In this document: positions 1-11,205 of the stretch, piece after piece
How positions within the stretch are numbered: position 1 is the stretch's first letter
Layout of the letters: every line of letters begins with the position of its first letter
NCBI GenBank assembly: GCA_014529385.2
Contig: CM043952.1
Location: 59,716,119-59,780,118, forward strand
DNA: 64,000 nt
Direction: 5' to 3'
Source: Adiantum capillus-veneris
Taxonomy: Eukaryota > Streptophyta > Polypodiopsida > Polypodiales > Pteridaceae
Notes under the pieces: model-generated
What the model was told of the DNA's origin: nothing
The model's database searches: none
What the model saw: only the letters and a program-made list of their open reading frames with translations
Made by a program: the position numbers and the translations under genes

Positions 1-70
1 TGTGCCCAAGGAGGAGGCAAGTGTCTCGAGCAAATAGAGATGTGTGATCTATGAGACCAAGTTACAATTG

Positions 71-588
71 AAAATATGCTCTTGGAATTGTAATGGATAA
101 GCATGGAATTTGGGGGTTGACATTGATAACTAGCAAGCAAAGCTAATATTGTAATTCTTGTTGAAACTTGGGAGTATGATACACAAAGGATTAATAGCTT
201 GGAGGATTACAATGTACATTCATGGATGTGGTCAAAGAATCTCAAGCAACAAAGAGAGCAAAGAGAGGTAACATGTATGGTTAAAAAAGGATTGGAAAAT
301 TTTGTATCGATTGTGAAAGATAACAAGTACAAATGTCATGGATGACTGAAAATTATGACACCAAAAAGAGCACCCATTTTTGTAGCCGATTGCTACATTC
401 CTCATCATGATTCCCTCTTTTATGCTTGTATGGATAGAGATTATCCATTTTCTTATTTAGAAGAGGACATTGCTTATTTCAAAGACGAAGGTGATGTTAT
501 TGTATTTGGGGATATAAATGCTCGCACAAAAAGATTACAGCATGATACTTCACAATTTGATATGCTATACATTTCAAGGGAGTTGTAG
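71..588 (+). pseudogene. LINE endonuclease domain fragment
   Basis: This is a decayed piece of the apurinic-type endonuclease domain that opens ORF2 of plant LINE retrotransposons. That domain nicks the target DNA to start target-primed reverse transcription. Three hallmark blocks can be read in order, in more than one frame: a WNCNG block near 88-102, an LVETWE block near 157-174 that contains the catalytic glutamate, and a FGDINAR block near 505-525 that corresponds to the usual GDFN motif. Stop codons break the frame right after WNCNG and again near 344. No reverse transcriptase follows, so only about 500 bp of the element remains. The open stretch at 355-588 is the best preserved part. 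The family assignment is firm; the outer limits are not. Confidence 0.7.
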
Positions 589-2640
589 GAAATTCACTTG
601 TACATACTTCATTTTTGTAATCCGGCTAACCAATATGAAGTCGTGGCCATCATACTTGTTAGCCCCACTTGGATGATGATGTATAGATGTTTTCTCTTTT
701 CTTCTGATATAAATTCCGCTCGCAAGAGCCCTTGCCAAAACAGTGAGAGAAGCGTGACTGTGTAAAACATTGTAACAAGACAAAGAAGCAACCACTGGGA
801 TGCCACCATGAGTGTCCATCTGCCGCACCACACCCATGTCCACAAAAAGTCAACCAAAGTCCACCACAAAAACAACAAACTGGACCAACAAATCAAGATC
901 CACCAACCTACGACAATGCCACAAGACTACACCAATCTGGCTTTGAAGGGAACAACCCAATCAAAAGGGGGTCAAAGAGTAAACGAGGGGAATCCCACCA
1001 TGCATGGAGGACAGCCACCCCGTCCATGAATGTCCACCTAGTCATACCACAAGAGCCATCTTGAGCCGACGAGAACCAAGAGAAGAGTCTTTGCAACAAG
1101 AGTCTGCCCTTCCATGTCACGCCAACCAACACAACACCAACACGAACAAAACTCAAGAGAGATCGGCCATGCGCCGAAAACCACCACCAAGGGCCCTTCT
1201 ACCAAATTTGCCAAACCTTGCATCGTGTGATGAAGCTCACCCATGGCAAAGAGCATCATAGGAAATGGAGAAGAGCCCCACTTCCCCATGGTAAATTCCC
1301 GCACCGTCCTTGTCCTTACTACCCCGAAAAAAGAGCCTGCCCCACCTGCTTGTCGACAAATGCAAAAGGTTTTCCTCTGAGGGTGCTTTGACAGAAAGGG
1401 AAGAGGAAGCCCATAGCTGCTCTACCAAGGTCCCTCCCCCGAGATGTCCCCAACAGTAGGGCCATGCACCACCCCTACTCCCCATCCCGTTTAGCAAACC
1501 ACCGGCTAGGGTTTCATATCCTCAACACAAAAAGCATTCTATCTAGCTATATTTAGCAAGGAATAAAAGGATGTGATCAACACAAAAACCAAAAGGGTAC
1601 AAGGTATGACTATGTTTTTTGCTACCTAATTTACATCACCACACATGTATAGTTTCAAAATAAACTAGAAGATTTTACTACAAAGAGATCATCACCGTAT
1701 CTTTGAAGCTCACAATAGAAGGTCTGCACTTGTAATTCTCATGGAGCAATGCTGCAGAGATTCTGCCGATTTCAATAATGCATTTAGCAACAAATCAAAT
1801 TACACCTCAACTTCCAACCTTTGCAATTTATTTGCTAATTCCCTCATCACCATCACTAAATAGCTTTTCTACAATTTCAGCAATTAGCACACAAGTTATG
1901 TACATTGTTCTTGAAATCATGTGGATGATACTACCACTTCCAAGAGACCGAAAGTGACCAACTTTTGCTTGTGACCAACTTCGCGTCACAAGCGAAATTT
2001 AATCTTTGCTTTGCTCTTCACCTGTGTCCCGCAACTACACACCATCTCTGCAACAAGCATAAGATGTCCCAAAGCTTCAAAGCGAGCTTGAACGTTGTGA
2101 TTAATAATGTCCCTTTCTTGATGGTCTTCTTAGCTCTTTGACAATAACGCCCTCTATTTTTTCTTGAAGGTCAACTCCTTCGACACATGAGAGGTTGGTA
2201 GCCTACAACATTCGGAAAAAATAATCAGGGGTCATAGAGCGAATACTTTGGCAAGCATACAAAATACAACATCACATGTTGACAATGGGGGTGCAACTAC
2301 TACCACTACCACAAGAATCTTTAAATAGATTAATGTTTTCACTTTACCATGTACAAAACTATATTCCTTCTATCACCATCCTTAAGAGTAAGTTGACTCA
2401 GACAAATCTGAATCGTGTGGTAACAAGATAGGCTTGTCTATTAAATGGCACTCAATTATCCAAATCAAGCTTTGGGATATACCTTTTGGCCTTTCTAAAA
2501 CACAATGTACCATCACAATACATAAGAAAACTCTCTACTTTTTTTCTTTTTTGGAATTCAAGGCAAAACGAATCACAATCAGCAAAGGAAATGCTACATA
2601 TAACAACACAACTCAAACATAGAATACTGAAAAGATGCTC
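589..2640. other. Stretch with no recognisable gene
   Basis: No protein family is recognised on either strand. The part from about 800 to 1500 is C- and A-rich on the plus strand, so several short open frames of biased composition (Pro, His, Thr) appear on both strands. They carry no motif and are probably chance. From 1500 to 2640 the DNA is AT-rich and has no feature I can support. Confidence 0.4.
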
Positions 2641-2699
2641 CTTGGCTAAGCACATCACAAAACAGTGATCTTAAATTCTTGTAAGGTTTGTTTTTGTGT

Positions 2700-2708
<9 letters not shown>

Positions 2709-2733
<25 letters not shown>
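2709..2733. repeat. (TG)n microsatellite
   Basis: A run of TG dinucleotides about 25 bases long, next to alternating purine-pyrimidine sequence (gtgtgcgcacgtg). It creates spurious Thr/His frames. Confidence 0.9.
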
Positions 2734-2982
2734 TTAAACATATGTACATAAAAACACACACATGAGAAAGCTCGCCCGCGCATGCTCGTTGAAAGCAATG
2801 GGAGAAGGGTTTCTTTTGTAATAAACCCGCCGTCGTGTAAATTCGGGTCAGCTTTAGTAAATTCAAGCAAATTGGTTAATTCGGGGGGCGCCGCGAGATC
2901 AACGGCCCACGATGCCCGTGCTCCCCAAAAAAGGCGTGAGCCATTGATCCCATCCAGCCCATGCCCGTGTGAGATAGTGCGC

Positions 2983-3012
2983 GCGGGGGGGGGGAGGGGG
3001 GGCGGGGGGGGG
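2983..3012 (+). repeat. G-rich tract, possible G-quadruplex
   Basis: Three long G runs separated by single A or C bases lie just after GCGC. Such a tract could form a G-quadruplex; this is inference from base composition only. Confidence 0.6.
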
Positions 3013-3639
3013 TTTCTCAACACTATCTCCCACCAGGTCTTGAATGAACCCCAGGCCACTACGAGTACTCCTGCATGGGCCCTCTAGTGCTCTTGCATAG
3101 GCCCTCTTCAGGTGTCTTTGAAGTCCCCTCTAATGTGCAAGTAGCTGCCCCATACCCTCTCCAATAGGCAACTGCAATAGTTTTTTCTTGAAAGGTCCTT
3201 CGGTCATCCCCCACAAATCGTGAAAATTCGACTTTTCCAAGCTGCCTCCAATAAGATGGAAGATCTTGCCTAATCTTCTTCGCATTATAAGCAAGTTTCA
3301 ATGTTATTACCGATTGCTGGCTGGTTTATGGGGCTCTAGTTCTCTGTTTTGCAGGCCCTCCATAAAGCGTAGCAAGCCCTATTTATTTGATGGGCTATGG
3401 GGGAGCGCACTCTTAGGTAGGATTCACACGCAAACCACAGTAGAGTTTAGGAGTCGTCCCCCTTCATTGTCCTATAGCAAAAACGAGGCCCGACGCCGCC
3501 CAAGTGGTCCCAAATCTGCCAATTTTGGCAAAGTTGGGTTAAAAACTCTACCACTCTCTCTCTCCTTCTCCCTCTTGCTTGACTCCTTCATGAGCAGCTG
3601 CCAATATATTTCATCACTCAAAAAGCTGCTACAACAGCA

Positions 3640-4140
3640 TGCGAATACTTTTTTTTTGTATTGGTTAAATAAAGGGTGAAAAGAGATACAATGCACCCTC
3701 AGGAAGGGGGTGAGTAAACCCCATTACATAAGAGTTACAAAGACGTAGCCTCTTTCATCTTGAGACTAGAAGGGTTGAAAAACTGAGGCACTATTTTACT
3801 CCTTTGTTGCCATCTACAACATCTTTGTAAGGAAGAGACAGTTTCATTTTGAAGGACATCCCTAACTTGTCTACACAGATGAATAGCTACGCATGGAAGA
3901 TCTCGTTCGAGAAGGGACAATAGGAGGGGCAATAGGATGTTGAAAGACAGAAGCATTTCTTCTCAGACATGTGAACTACAGAATATGTCCTCTCCATACA
4001 GGGGCATCCATCCCGTTGCAATTTCTCAACAGTAGGTCTTTAATATCCAATGGTTTTAAGCTTATCAGAGAGAGAGAACATTGAGGATAAGCTGTAACAC
4101 ATCCGAATACTTTCTAATTAATCTCAACCATAGGCTCAAC
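3640..4140 (-). mobile_element. LINE 3' fragment (zf-RVT region)
   Basis: Reading the minus strand near 3990-4070 gives a block LKPLDIKDLLLRNCNGMD. It matches the block LKPLDFKDLLLGNCKGMD of the larger LINE at about 14.3 kb, and the DNA matches too (atccatcc..caacagtag.tctttaa.tcca). This region follows the zinc-binding zf-RVT segment near the end of LINE ORF2. The fragment is short, interrupted by stops and lacks reverse transcriptase. A T run at 3649-3657 on its left side would fit the poly(A) tail of a minus-strand insertion. Confidence 0.65.
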
Positions 4141-4747
4141 AACCCTATGTCATGTAGAGACGGAGGTAGTAGTACTTTTCCCAAAAAAAAAAAGGCTGGC
4201 AAAAAACAACTGGATGGACAGTGCATTCATTCGGAGGATCACTATACTTATTACTTATATATGTCAAAGACTATTAAATACTGCCACTTGTGGTACATGC
4301 CCCAATAAGGAAGCCAATACATTAAAGCAGGGGATGGTACGAAGTTGCAAGGTTCCCCGGGGCACGCTATGACCCTCCGTGAGTGCGGCGGAGCTTGAGG
4401 CTACGTGGGGCTAGGGACCCGGAACGCAAGACCCGCGAAACGCAACACGGCCGTCGACCCATGGAACGCAACCACGCCCGAGCCGGGCCCCCGTGAAGGC
4501 AACTCGACCCGAGCCGGTCCTGTCCGAGGCTCGAGGCTCGAACTCGAAATAGTTGAGCTGATGGAAAGTTGTTGCAGCCCACTCTCTCTTAATGTATAGG
4601 CCTACGGGAAAGTCTGAAAATTTCCGATCTCTCGTTTGCCTCGACCCTCTACCTACTTGGGGCCACAACATGAAAGATGGCGGAGCTTGAACCCTGGTCC
4701 GTGAGATAGATCTAGAGAGAGAGGAGAGGGAGGAGGGGGGTGGGTGG

Positions 4748-4810
<63 letters not shown>

Positions 4811-4889
4811 CAATGTGAATGTGTGTGAGGCGGGAAGTGGGCGTATTGAGAGTTCAGGAATTCGTCGACGGCCCAGAAAATAGCGCGTG

Positions 4890-4955
<66 letters not shown>

Positions 4956-5070
4956 TTCACTACTGACCATGCCAATTTCCAATCTGCCTCGACAACCAGA
5001 AGAGACTCATTGGCAAAGAGGGAGGGAGGGGGAGAGAGAGAGAGAGAGAGAGAGGGGGGGATGAACCCCA
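4141..5070. other. GC-rich block and compound microsatellites
   Basis: 4330-4560 is unusually GC-rich (Arg/Pro/Gly frames on both strands) with no recognised protein. It is followed by (TG)n(GA)n at 4749-4807, (GA)n(TG)n(GA)n at 4893-4953 and (GA)n at 5031-5054. I looked here for a last exon of the minus-strand bHLH gene and found none I can support. Confidence 0.5.
4749..4807. repeat. (TG)n(GA)n compound microsatellite
   Basis: TG units at 4749-4772 pass directly into GA units up to 4807. A second compound tract of GA, TG and GA units lies at 4893-4953. Confidence 0.9.
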
Positions 5071-5161
5071 GCTAAAACTTGAATGCTTCACAGCAGGGCC
5101 CACCCCACTTCACTGTCATTACTACACACATACATAGAACGATTATCTGGTGTCCACTCAC

Positions 5162-7790
5162 CTTGGCATGAATGCAGTGGAAGCTGCTGTCCCCAGATGT
5201 GGCTAGAGTGGCATTCGACACCTCAATGCGGAATTTCTGAAGTAGCAACAGCACCCCTGACCACACTCCTCTGCGGTGAGGCGTGTTGAGCGTGACGAAA
5301 ACATCCGCACCGCACATCCGCACCGTCACTTCCACCATTGCCACCCTCTCCCCATTCTGCAAGTTGCACCATCCACCTGCCCTATCTCCACCCTGCATTT
5401 ATAACACAAGCGCTATTGGACAAATTCCTACAAGAGTTCTCACATTGTGACTTACCCCAACATCATGAGCTTCTACAAAGGAGGCACCCCATACCTAGCT
5501 AGGTGCAGTTGGGGGCAAGGGATCGCCAGCCCCATGGGCAGACCAATGGACCCTTGCCCCCAACCACACCTACCTAGGTACCCACCGGGCCGGCGATCCC
5601 CTGCTGCCAACAACACCTAGCTGGGTATGTGGTGCCTCCCAAGCAGAAGCTCGTGATCTTAAACAGCACATGCAAACAATATGAAAGAGCCCATTTTCCT
5701 ACATGAGATACTGTCAAAATCTTCTTGTGAATTAAAGAGGGAGTGTACAATTGCACAAACCTGCAACAAGTTATATGAAATATATGCATACACAAAAGAT
5801 TTGGCCCGACACACTAGCTAGCATTGCAAGGTAAGTACGTTGTACAATGGTCCACAAACACTCCGATGCGGCCAATATACATGCAAATTTGTACAAATCT
5901 TCATGCTCTGCCATCTTGACAAGCTAATTGCACTCTCAAAGGCTGCACCCTATAATAAATTTTATATATCAAGTGAGTTTCACACATACATACTTTCATG
6001 GATAGAATGACCGCTCTTTCTTAAAAACTGTACAGTTTTCTTCTTGATTCCAACAGAAATCCGCTTCTATACATGTATATTTGCGACTCCTTCCTTCTCC
6101 TGTACCCTAAAAAAATATTTGCACAAATCCCTATTCCACACAAATTCTATTCATCTCTCAGCCCTACCTCATTCAAGGATTAGGTTTTACTCCAATGCAT
6201 TGAACATGAGCTCCTCAGTCATATAGTCGTATTCCACTAGGTCAATGACTGTATTTGCCTTTCACTCAAAAGGCGAACGCTCCGAGCTTATCTTTGGTTT
6301 ATCCCATTGTTGCTATCTTTGTGAGTGTCCATGTGCCAGCAATAAGTGATAATTCAGTCCATTAGCCAGTTATCATAGACTAGTTACCTTCTCATCAGAG
6401 CTGCCACTGTCATTTGAGTTGACGTATGTGATGGTGCCTTCGACATCAGCAAGGCACAGCCGAGACTTCCCCTTTGCAGATAAGCCTAGCAACTCCATTA
6501 TGTCTGCTTTTTTCCTCTCCAGCTCTTCGAGCGTGCCGCGCAGAGACTGGATGTAGGTGATTACCTCTGTCAAGACTGTGATCCGATCCGTGTGCTGCAA
6601 GACTCAAAAAAAGAGGAGATCAACCAAAATTATGCAAAAGACAAATCACCATGACTTTAACAGAAAATTCATGCTTGCAAAAGACACAGTAACACTTGAG
6701 TATTTGCAATATGTGCACTCACTTTGAGCTTGAGTTTGGGCACCAAGGACTGCAAGATGGAAAAGGATTCACGCATGCTCTTGCGCCGCTGCCTCTCCGA
6801 CAAAATGTGCACCTCTCGCTGTGACATGCCTTCCTTCCTAATCTGTTTCAGACCACCTTCCCCATCTTTATCCTCTTGCAAGCTGGCTGTATCACAAGAA
6901 CTAGTTGCCTCTGCCTTCACATGAGACAATTTTGCTCGCTTTGGTGAGGGTGCACCTAATGCTTGGCCACAATTGCTGTTGGGTCTCCTGATAATCCTTA
7001 CATGGGACACACATGGTTTCAGGTCCTCATAGTAAGCAGAGTCATTGTCACCCTCATCCTCATCCTCATCATCATTGTCAGAGACATCCCAGCCATTACC
7101 ACCATCACTAGTGACCTTGCTGCTAGATTCTTTCTCATTAGCAGCACCAGAGTCACTACTTTCCTTGATACATGCCTCTTTCTCAATAGTCACCTGCTTC
7201 GACCCGCTCTTGGTCGCGTTCACAAGGCTGACACTCACATCTTTCACATTACTCATTGAGCTTGCATTGAAAGAGCAGGGCTGCACTTCCAGTGCCTGAG
7301 AACTGTATTTGCTAACTGCACACACATTTGGCAAAGATGAGCGTGTAGCAAAGCTACAGTTTGGAACCGACGGGGAGTTCTTGAAGTTCGATGCGCTCTG
7401 CACGGGTGAAGGACTTTGCTGACGGGCACGGCGACGATAAGGCAGTGTGCCTGCCATGCCATCCGCCTTGGAGAAGTTATGAAGGGCAGAGGCGATATCG
7501 GAGAGCTTGAGAACAGAGCTGTACTCGGAAGCTTTGGACAAAATGGAGCTGTTTAGGGCAGAAGATGGGGAGGTGGGCATCTTCAGCTGAGGCTCAAATT
7601 CGTCCTCATCATCCTCCTCCTCTTCGTCCTCATATTCCTCTATACCTTCTGTGTTTATGAATCCATCAGTAAGCCATGCGAGGGCGGACGTGGGCATCGA
7701 ATAAGGATCGAAGTCGGCAGGGTTTCCCCATTCAGGATTCTGGTCATTGAACCCTGGGGATAGGAGATCCAGGAAGGAGTCAGGCTCCAT
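5162..7790 (-). CDS. bHLH transcription factor with ACT-like C-terminus
   Basis: This is a nuclear DNA-binding regulator. Three exons are joined in frame: 7790-6723 (356 codons, start ATG at 7790), 6594-6388 (69 codons) and 5356-5162 (65 codons). Donors are GTGAGT, GTAACT and GTGAGT; both acceptors end in GCAG. Residues 1-327 are low-complexity with acidic runs (51-66 and about 257-270). The basic region plus helix 1 spans 328-356 and carries the His328-Glu332-Arg336 triad typical of E-box/G-box binders. Helix 2 (about 357-375) starts exon 2, so the intron falls in the loop, and a leucine-rich coil follows. Exon 3 encodes an ACT-like fold often used for dimerisation. I chose the MEPDSFLDLL start because the longer frame upstream is translated microsatellite. 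The donor after exon 3 implies a further exon that I could not find; without splicing the frame would stop at 5072-5074. The basic region recalls the bHLH95/ZHOUPI group, but the subfamily is not certain. Confidence 0.85.
5463..5658. repeat. Large inverted repeat in bHLH intron 2
   Basis: Two arms of about 68 bp (5463-5530 and 5591-5658) are reverse complements with scattered mismatches. Shared blocks include GGAGGCACC, AGCTAGGTG and GGGATCGCC. Inside them is a second, competing pairing: 5494-5520 against 5550-5577, about 23 of 27 bases. The segment lies in the 1,031-bp second intron, so the bHLH pre-mRNA would contain the fold. It may be a foldback MITE or a small-RNA precursor; the sequence alone does not decide. 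Confidence 0.7.
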
Positions 7791-7800
7791 AGCTGAGCTG

Positions 7801-8174
7801 AGAGTGTGTGTGTGCGTGTGTGTGTGTGTGTGTGAGTGAGAGAGAGAAGAGATAAATTCCACAGTGCGACTTAACGTAGTGGAGAGAAGATGGTGCCACA
7901 AGGAGAGTGGTCACGCCAGGCTCAGTTATCAGTCTTCAGCTGAGCAGAATTGAGTGTGGATTTACCAAGTGAGGACACACACACTCAAAACATTAAAGCA
8001 CAGACTGCATATACAGCTCGATACTTTAATTGAGCCGGTGTAACCGAAAGACACAGAAACCCACAGACGAGAGGGAGAGAGAGAGAGGGGGGGGGGGGCA
8101 CTGGGCAGGGGTGCCTTCAGTCACCACTTGACACCAGTGACCGCAGAGTGTGTTGGGGGGGGTGGGGGGAGGGG

Positions 8175-8207
<33 letters not shown>

Positions 8208-8690
8208 GGAGAGCGCCCAATTGCTCGTGTCTGGCTCTTCAGCGCTAGGTATATTTTATCGTGCTTTGGAATTAGCTTAGCTGCTGTTTTCATGGCAAAA
8301 ACACGTACACTATTACGTGTGTGAGAGAGAGAGAGAGAGAGCGAGAGGCACCGAGGGTGTGTGCGCGTGTTTTCGGTAGTCGACCTCGTGTTCGGAACTT
8401 CGGGGGATCATTTTCAAGACGAGGAGGTCGTGTTTGGTTTGTGTGCGTACTATAGAGAGAGAAAGAGAGAGAGAGAGAGTGTGTAGTGTGAGAGTCGGAG
8501 ACTGCACTCCACTGGAGAGCCTAGAGAGAGGCGGTAAACAGTGTAGTGAATCTGCGCAGAGTGCGCATGTCATGGTATGTTTAAGCCGAGCTGTCAGAGA
8601 GTGGACTGAGTAGAGAGAAGAAAAAGACAGTAAATAAAGAGGGAGTGAGCTCATCAGAGAATGGTGGATGAGGATCGATCATTGAAGCCT
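7801..8690 (-). promoter_or_regulatory. CT-rich putative 5' leader of the bHLH gene
   Basis: Upstream of the start codon the gene strand is packed with pyrimidine tracts. There is a CA-repeat at 7806-7834, and CT/C runs at 8068-8098, 8154-8210, 8322-8342 and 8456-8479. If transcription starts below the TATA box at 8719-8725, the leader is roughly 900 nt. CT microsatellites are common in plant 5' leaders and can act as GAGA-type sites. The transcription start is inferred, not seen. Confidence 0.45.
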
Positions 8691-8718
8691 GGCTGGGACT
8701 GTTTCACGCAGGAAAGAG

Positions 8719-8725
8719 ATTTATA
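8719..8725 (-). promoter_or_regulatory. Candidate TATA box
   Basis: TATAAAT reads on the gene strand about 930 bp upstream of the bHLH start codon, just outside the CT-rich leader. A second TATA-like string (TATATAAT) lies at 8833-8840 in a hairpin loop. Either could set the start site. Confidence 0.35.
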
Positions 8726-8823
8726 CACTGTGCAGTGGGAAAATTTTTCGGGGAATCTTCTGAGCGAGAGGGGGAGATAGTGCGACACTGTAGTGGTATG
8801 TACACCGTGACTGGTCTGTGAGC

Positions 8824-8854
8824 TGCCACTGATTATATACTCTGATCAGTGGCA
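8824..8854. promoter_or_regulatory. 10-bp perfect palindromic hairpin
   Basis: TGCCACTGAT (8824-8833) and ATCAGTGGCA (8845-8854) are exact reverse complements around an 11-nt loop that contains TATATA. It lies in the upstream region of the bHLH gene and could be a binding site for a dimeric factor. Confidence 0.5.
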
Positions 8855-8942
8855 TGTGACTCTCTCTCCCAAAATGACGAGATGTCCCAGGCCAGGGTCC
8901 CACAGCCATGCCATGCAAACAACGAGGGTCGACTCGTCGAAG

Positions 8943-8948
8943 CACGTG
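8943..8948. promoter_or_regulatory. G-box CACGTG
   Basis: A palindromic CACGTG hexamer lies about 1.15 kb upstream of the bHLH start codon. The encoded protein has the His-Glu-Arg contacts for this site, so self-regulation is possible, but a single hexamer is weak evidence. Confidence 0.3.
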
Positions 8949-9284
8949 TGTAGCAGACAGGCTGGACTCTGGAGTCAGATGACATCATTGTTCTGACTCG
9001 TGACTCGTGAGTCGTTCTGAACTTCTGAACTTTGTGCCATTGAGAGAGATGGAGACTAGGAGAGCACTTTTTTTGGTGGAAAATTCCCAAAATACACCTC
9101 AATTATTTTTTTTTAAAGGAAAGTTACCACAATACCCCTTTAATTTGTGGAAATTCCCAAAACACCCCTCAAATTTCAAAAATTCCCAAAATAGCCCCGA
9201 TATTTTGTCGTGAATTCCCATTTTCAAAAATTCCCAAAATACCCTTGGTTGTGAGAATAAATTTCTCAAAAATAAAATTATTTG

Positions 9285-9633
9285 CTCTCAACCTATGGGT
9301 TGTGGGTTCAAATCCCCCGTTGGGTCACACTCTAGAGGGACACCTTGTGCTCACCTGGTGTTCACGTTGCTAGGGCTCTTGCCCTTGGACACTCGAGTGC
9401 ATCCTCCTCCTGGGGTGGGTCACCCGAGGAGGAGGTTCCTAGCTGGTTGCTACGAGTTCTCTCCGTCGTTCCCAGCATGTGGTGCATCAATTAGGTGGCC
9501 ATGGTGATGCCTACGCGTGGCTCTTGCCCGATGGTACACGGCCCTTGCCCGACCATGTAACATGGCTAATATTTGGAAGGGATAAGCACCTCCCCCTGTG
9601 GGCCCTATGGTGTGTCGAAAAAAAAATTAAAAA
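9285..9633 (+). mobile_element. SINE-like retroposon with 11-bp target duplication
   Basis: The insert is flanked by AAAATTATTTG on both sides (9274-9284 and 9634-9644) and splits R1 copy A. Near its 5' end it has a perfect RNA polymerase III B box, GGTTCAAATCC (9305-9315), and it ends in an A-rich tail. These are the marks of a tRNA-derived SINE mobilised by LINE enzymes. No A box is visible, because the insert starts only about 20 bases before the B box. The tRNA-like head is therefore short or 5'-truncated. The rest is GC-rich and non-coding. Confidence 0.7.
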
Positions 9634-9725
9634 AAAATTATTTGTAGGTCTTCACAAGAAGAGTGATTGCCTATCGTACAAGATGCTAAAAGTACAATTT
9701 GAGTTTGTTATGTAGGCTTCGGAGA

Positions 9726-11205
9726 CAGGGCCAAAAATTGCAACCCTTCCCTGGCTGCTTTCCCTGCACACGCCGGGCAAATTTATAATAGCCCTTCCTA
9801 AGGAAGGCCATGTTGTTCGACTGGCAAATTTATAATAGCCCTTCCTAAGGAAGAACATGTTGTTCGACTAGCCCTGCCCCAAGGAAGGGCATATTTTTGC
9901 AAGGCCTTCCTAGGGAAGGGCAACCTCTCAAAGTGCCCTGCAAAGATTAATCATGCGAATGCTTGGGATTGGGACTTTTGGACTTGTACCTAGAGGATGT
10001 TCTATGGACTTTGAGAGTCACTAATGTATGGAGTCTGATTTTGAAGGTTATTCAAGCATGCATTGCCATGCACCTTTCAAAAAGTTAAGGTAACTTTTTA
10101 ATATAGGTAATTTCAGGTAAGCTTTTTAATATAGGGAATTTTAATGTGTTGGGCAGACTATAGAGGAGACGAAGTGCGAAGATTGAAGTTTAAAGTTTGA
10201 ACTTGAGAGTTGAAAGTTCAATCGCTCGTGAGTTTTCTAGTGAGGGCATCGGGCTTGAGTGACGAGTCTCGTCACTCGTCTCTCTCATCCACCAACTGCT
10301 AACACAGAGCTTCTATATCCAAGTTCCAATTGAGATGAGGAGGTTTGCGGGATGCCATGTAATCAAGGCTAGTGGGTTGGAAAAAGAGAGAAATAAGTAC
10401 ACTAGAGATTAACTCAAAGCATCGCTGAATAATGCCTTATTGAAGGAAATTACGGAGAGAGTATTCACAAATCATGATTCACATAGTGCTAGCCTCTTGG
10501 TTTGCTAGGCATGCTCCCAAAGCCTATTTATACAAACCCATACTTATCACTTCATCATGTTTAAGATGGCACCATGTCAGATGATTAGGATGCTACAATT
10601 TACGTATATAATGTTATAAGGATCTTATTGTTTGTCATTGGTGATTCTTAGGAGACGAGAACGACTTAGAGGGAACTTAGAAGTTGGAAGTTTGAAGAGA
10701 TGTCTACCCTAGCTTCACAGAGAGAATAGCGATAGCGGTAACTTCATGAGCTCAACAATGGAAGGTCTGTAACTCGAGGGGAGACTCTTCATTGTTACAA
10801 TTCTAGCAAAGGGTACATCCAACAAATTCCAAGATGTATGATGTTGTCAACGCAGCTCTATTACAAGACATTTCAAGTTCCAAATATTTGCATGTTCCAT
10901 TTATAGCTTACTACTTCTCTTACTCATTGTGTATCTTGTAGGAAATGATTTTTAGTACTGATGTGCAATGTTTTCAAAGTGTACCCTTTCTCATTGTACT
11001 TTAGAACTTTCTTTACAAGTTACAATTGTTCGAAAACACATGTGAAAAAACTGGATTTTGGTAAAGATTTGATCGGAAGGGTAGGGAAAATTTTCCCTTC
11101 AGTTTGAAGGTCGAAAATGTCAAACAACCCTTCCCATGGGACGGGCACTCTTGAAAATTTTTCTTCCCTAGGATGGGTAAGGGTGCCCTACAATTTTCAG
11201 GCCTG
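9726..11205. mobile_element. hAT-like non-autonomous DNA transposon
   Basis: The termini are imperfect inverted repeats: the left end reads CAGGGCCAAAAATTG, and the right end complements to CAGGCCTGAAAATTG. The flanking 8-mers are TTCGGAGA and TTTGGAAA, each one transition away from TTTGGAGA, the sequence in uninterrupted R1 copies. That fits an old 8-bp target duplication. An 8-bp duplication with CAGG ends points to the hAT superfamily. Subterminal GCCCTTCC motifs and palindromes recur at both ends, as hAT transposases require. No transposase coding is seen in 1,480 bp, so the element would be mobilised in trans. Confidence 0.65.
9776..9869. repeat. 47-bp tandem repeat, two units
   Basis: The unit beginning GGCAAATTTATAATAGCC occurs twice in tandem (9776-9822 and 9823-9869) with three differences. 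It lies in the left subterminal part of the hAT-like element. Confidence 0.85.

Noticed and set aside
808-1497. Several overlapping open frames on both strands, 70-90 codons
   Set aside because: Compositionally biased (Pro, His, Thr or Leu, Trp), no motif, and open on both strands at once, as expected by chance in C-rich DNA.
2655-3087. Frames of 101 and 134 codons on opposite strands
   Set aside because: They are largely translated (TG)n and poly(G) tracts.
3266-3679. 137-codon plus-strand frame
   Set aside because: No domain or splice context; the end overlaps a T run and the LINE tail.
4320-4700. GC-rich block with tRNA-like strings (GGAGCTTGAACCCTGG), possible SINE
   Set aside because: No clear B box spacing, no target duplication and no tail could be found.
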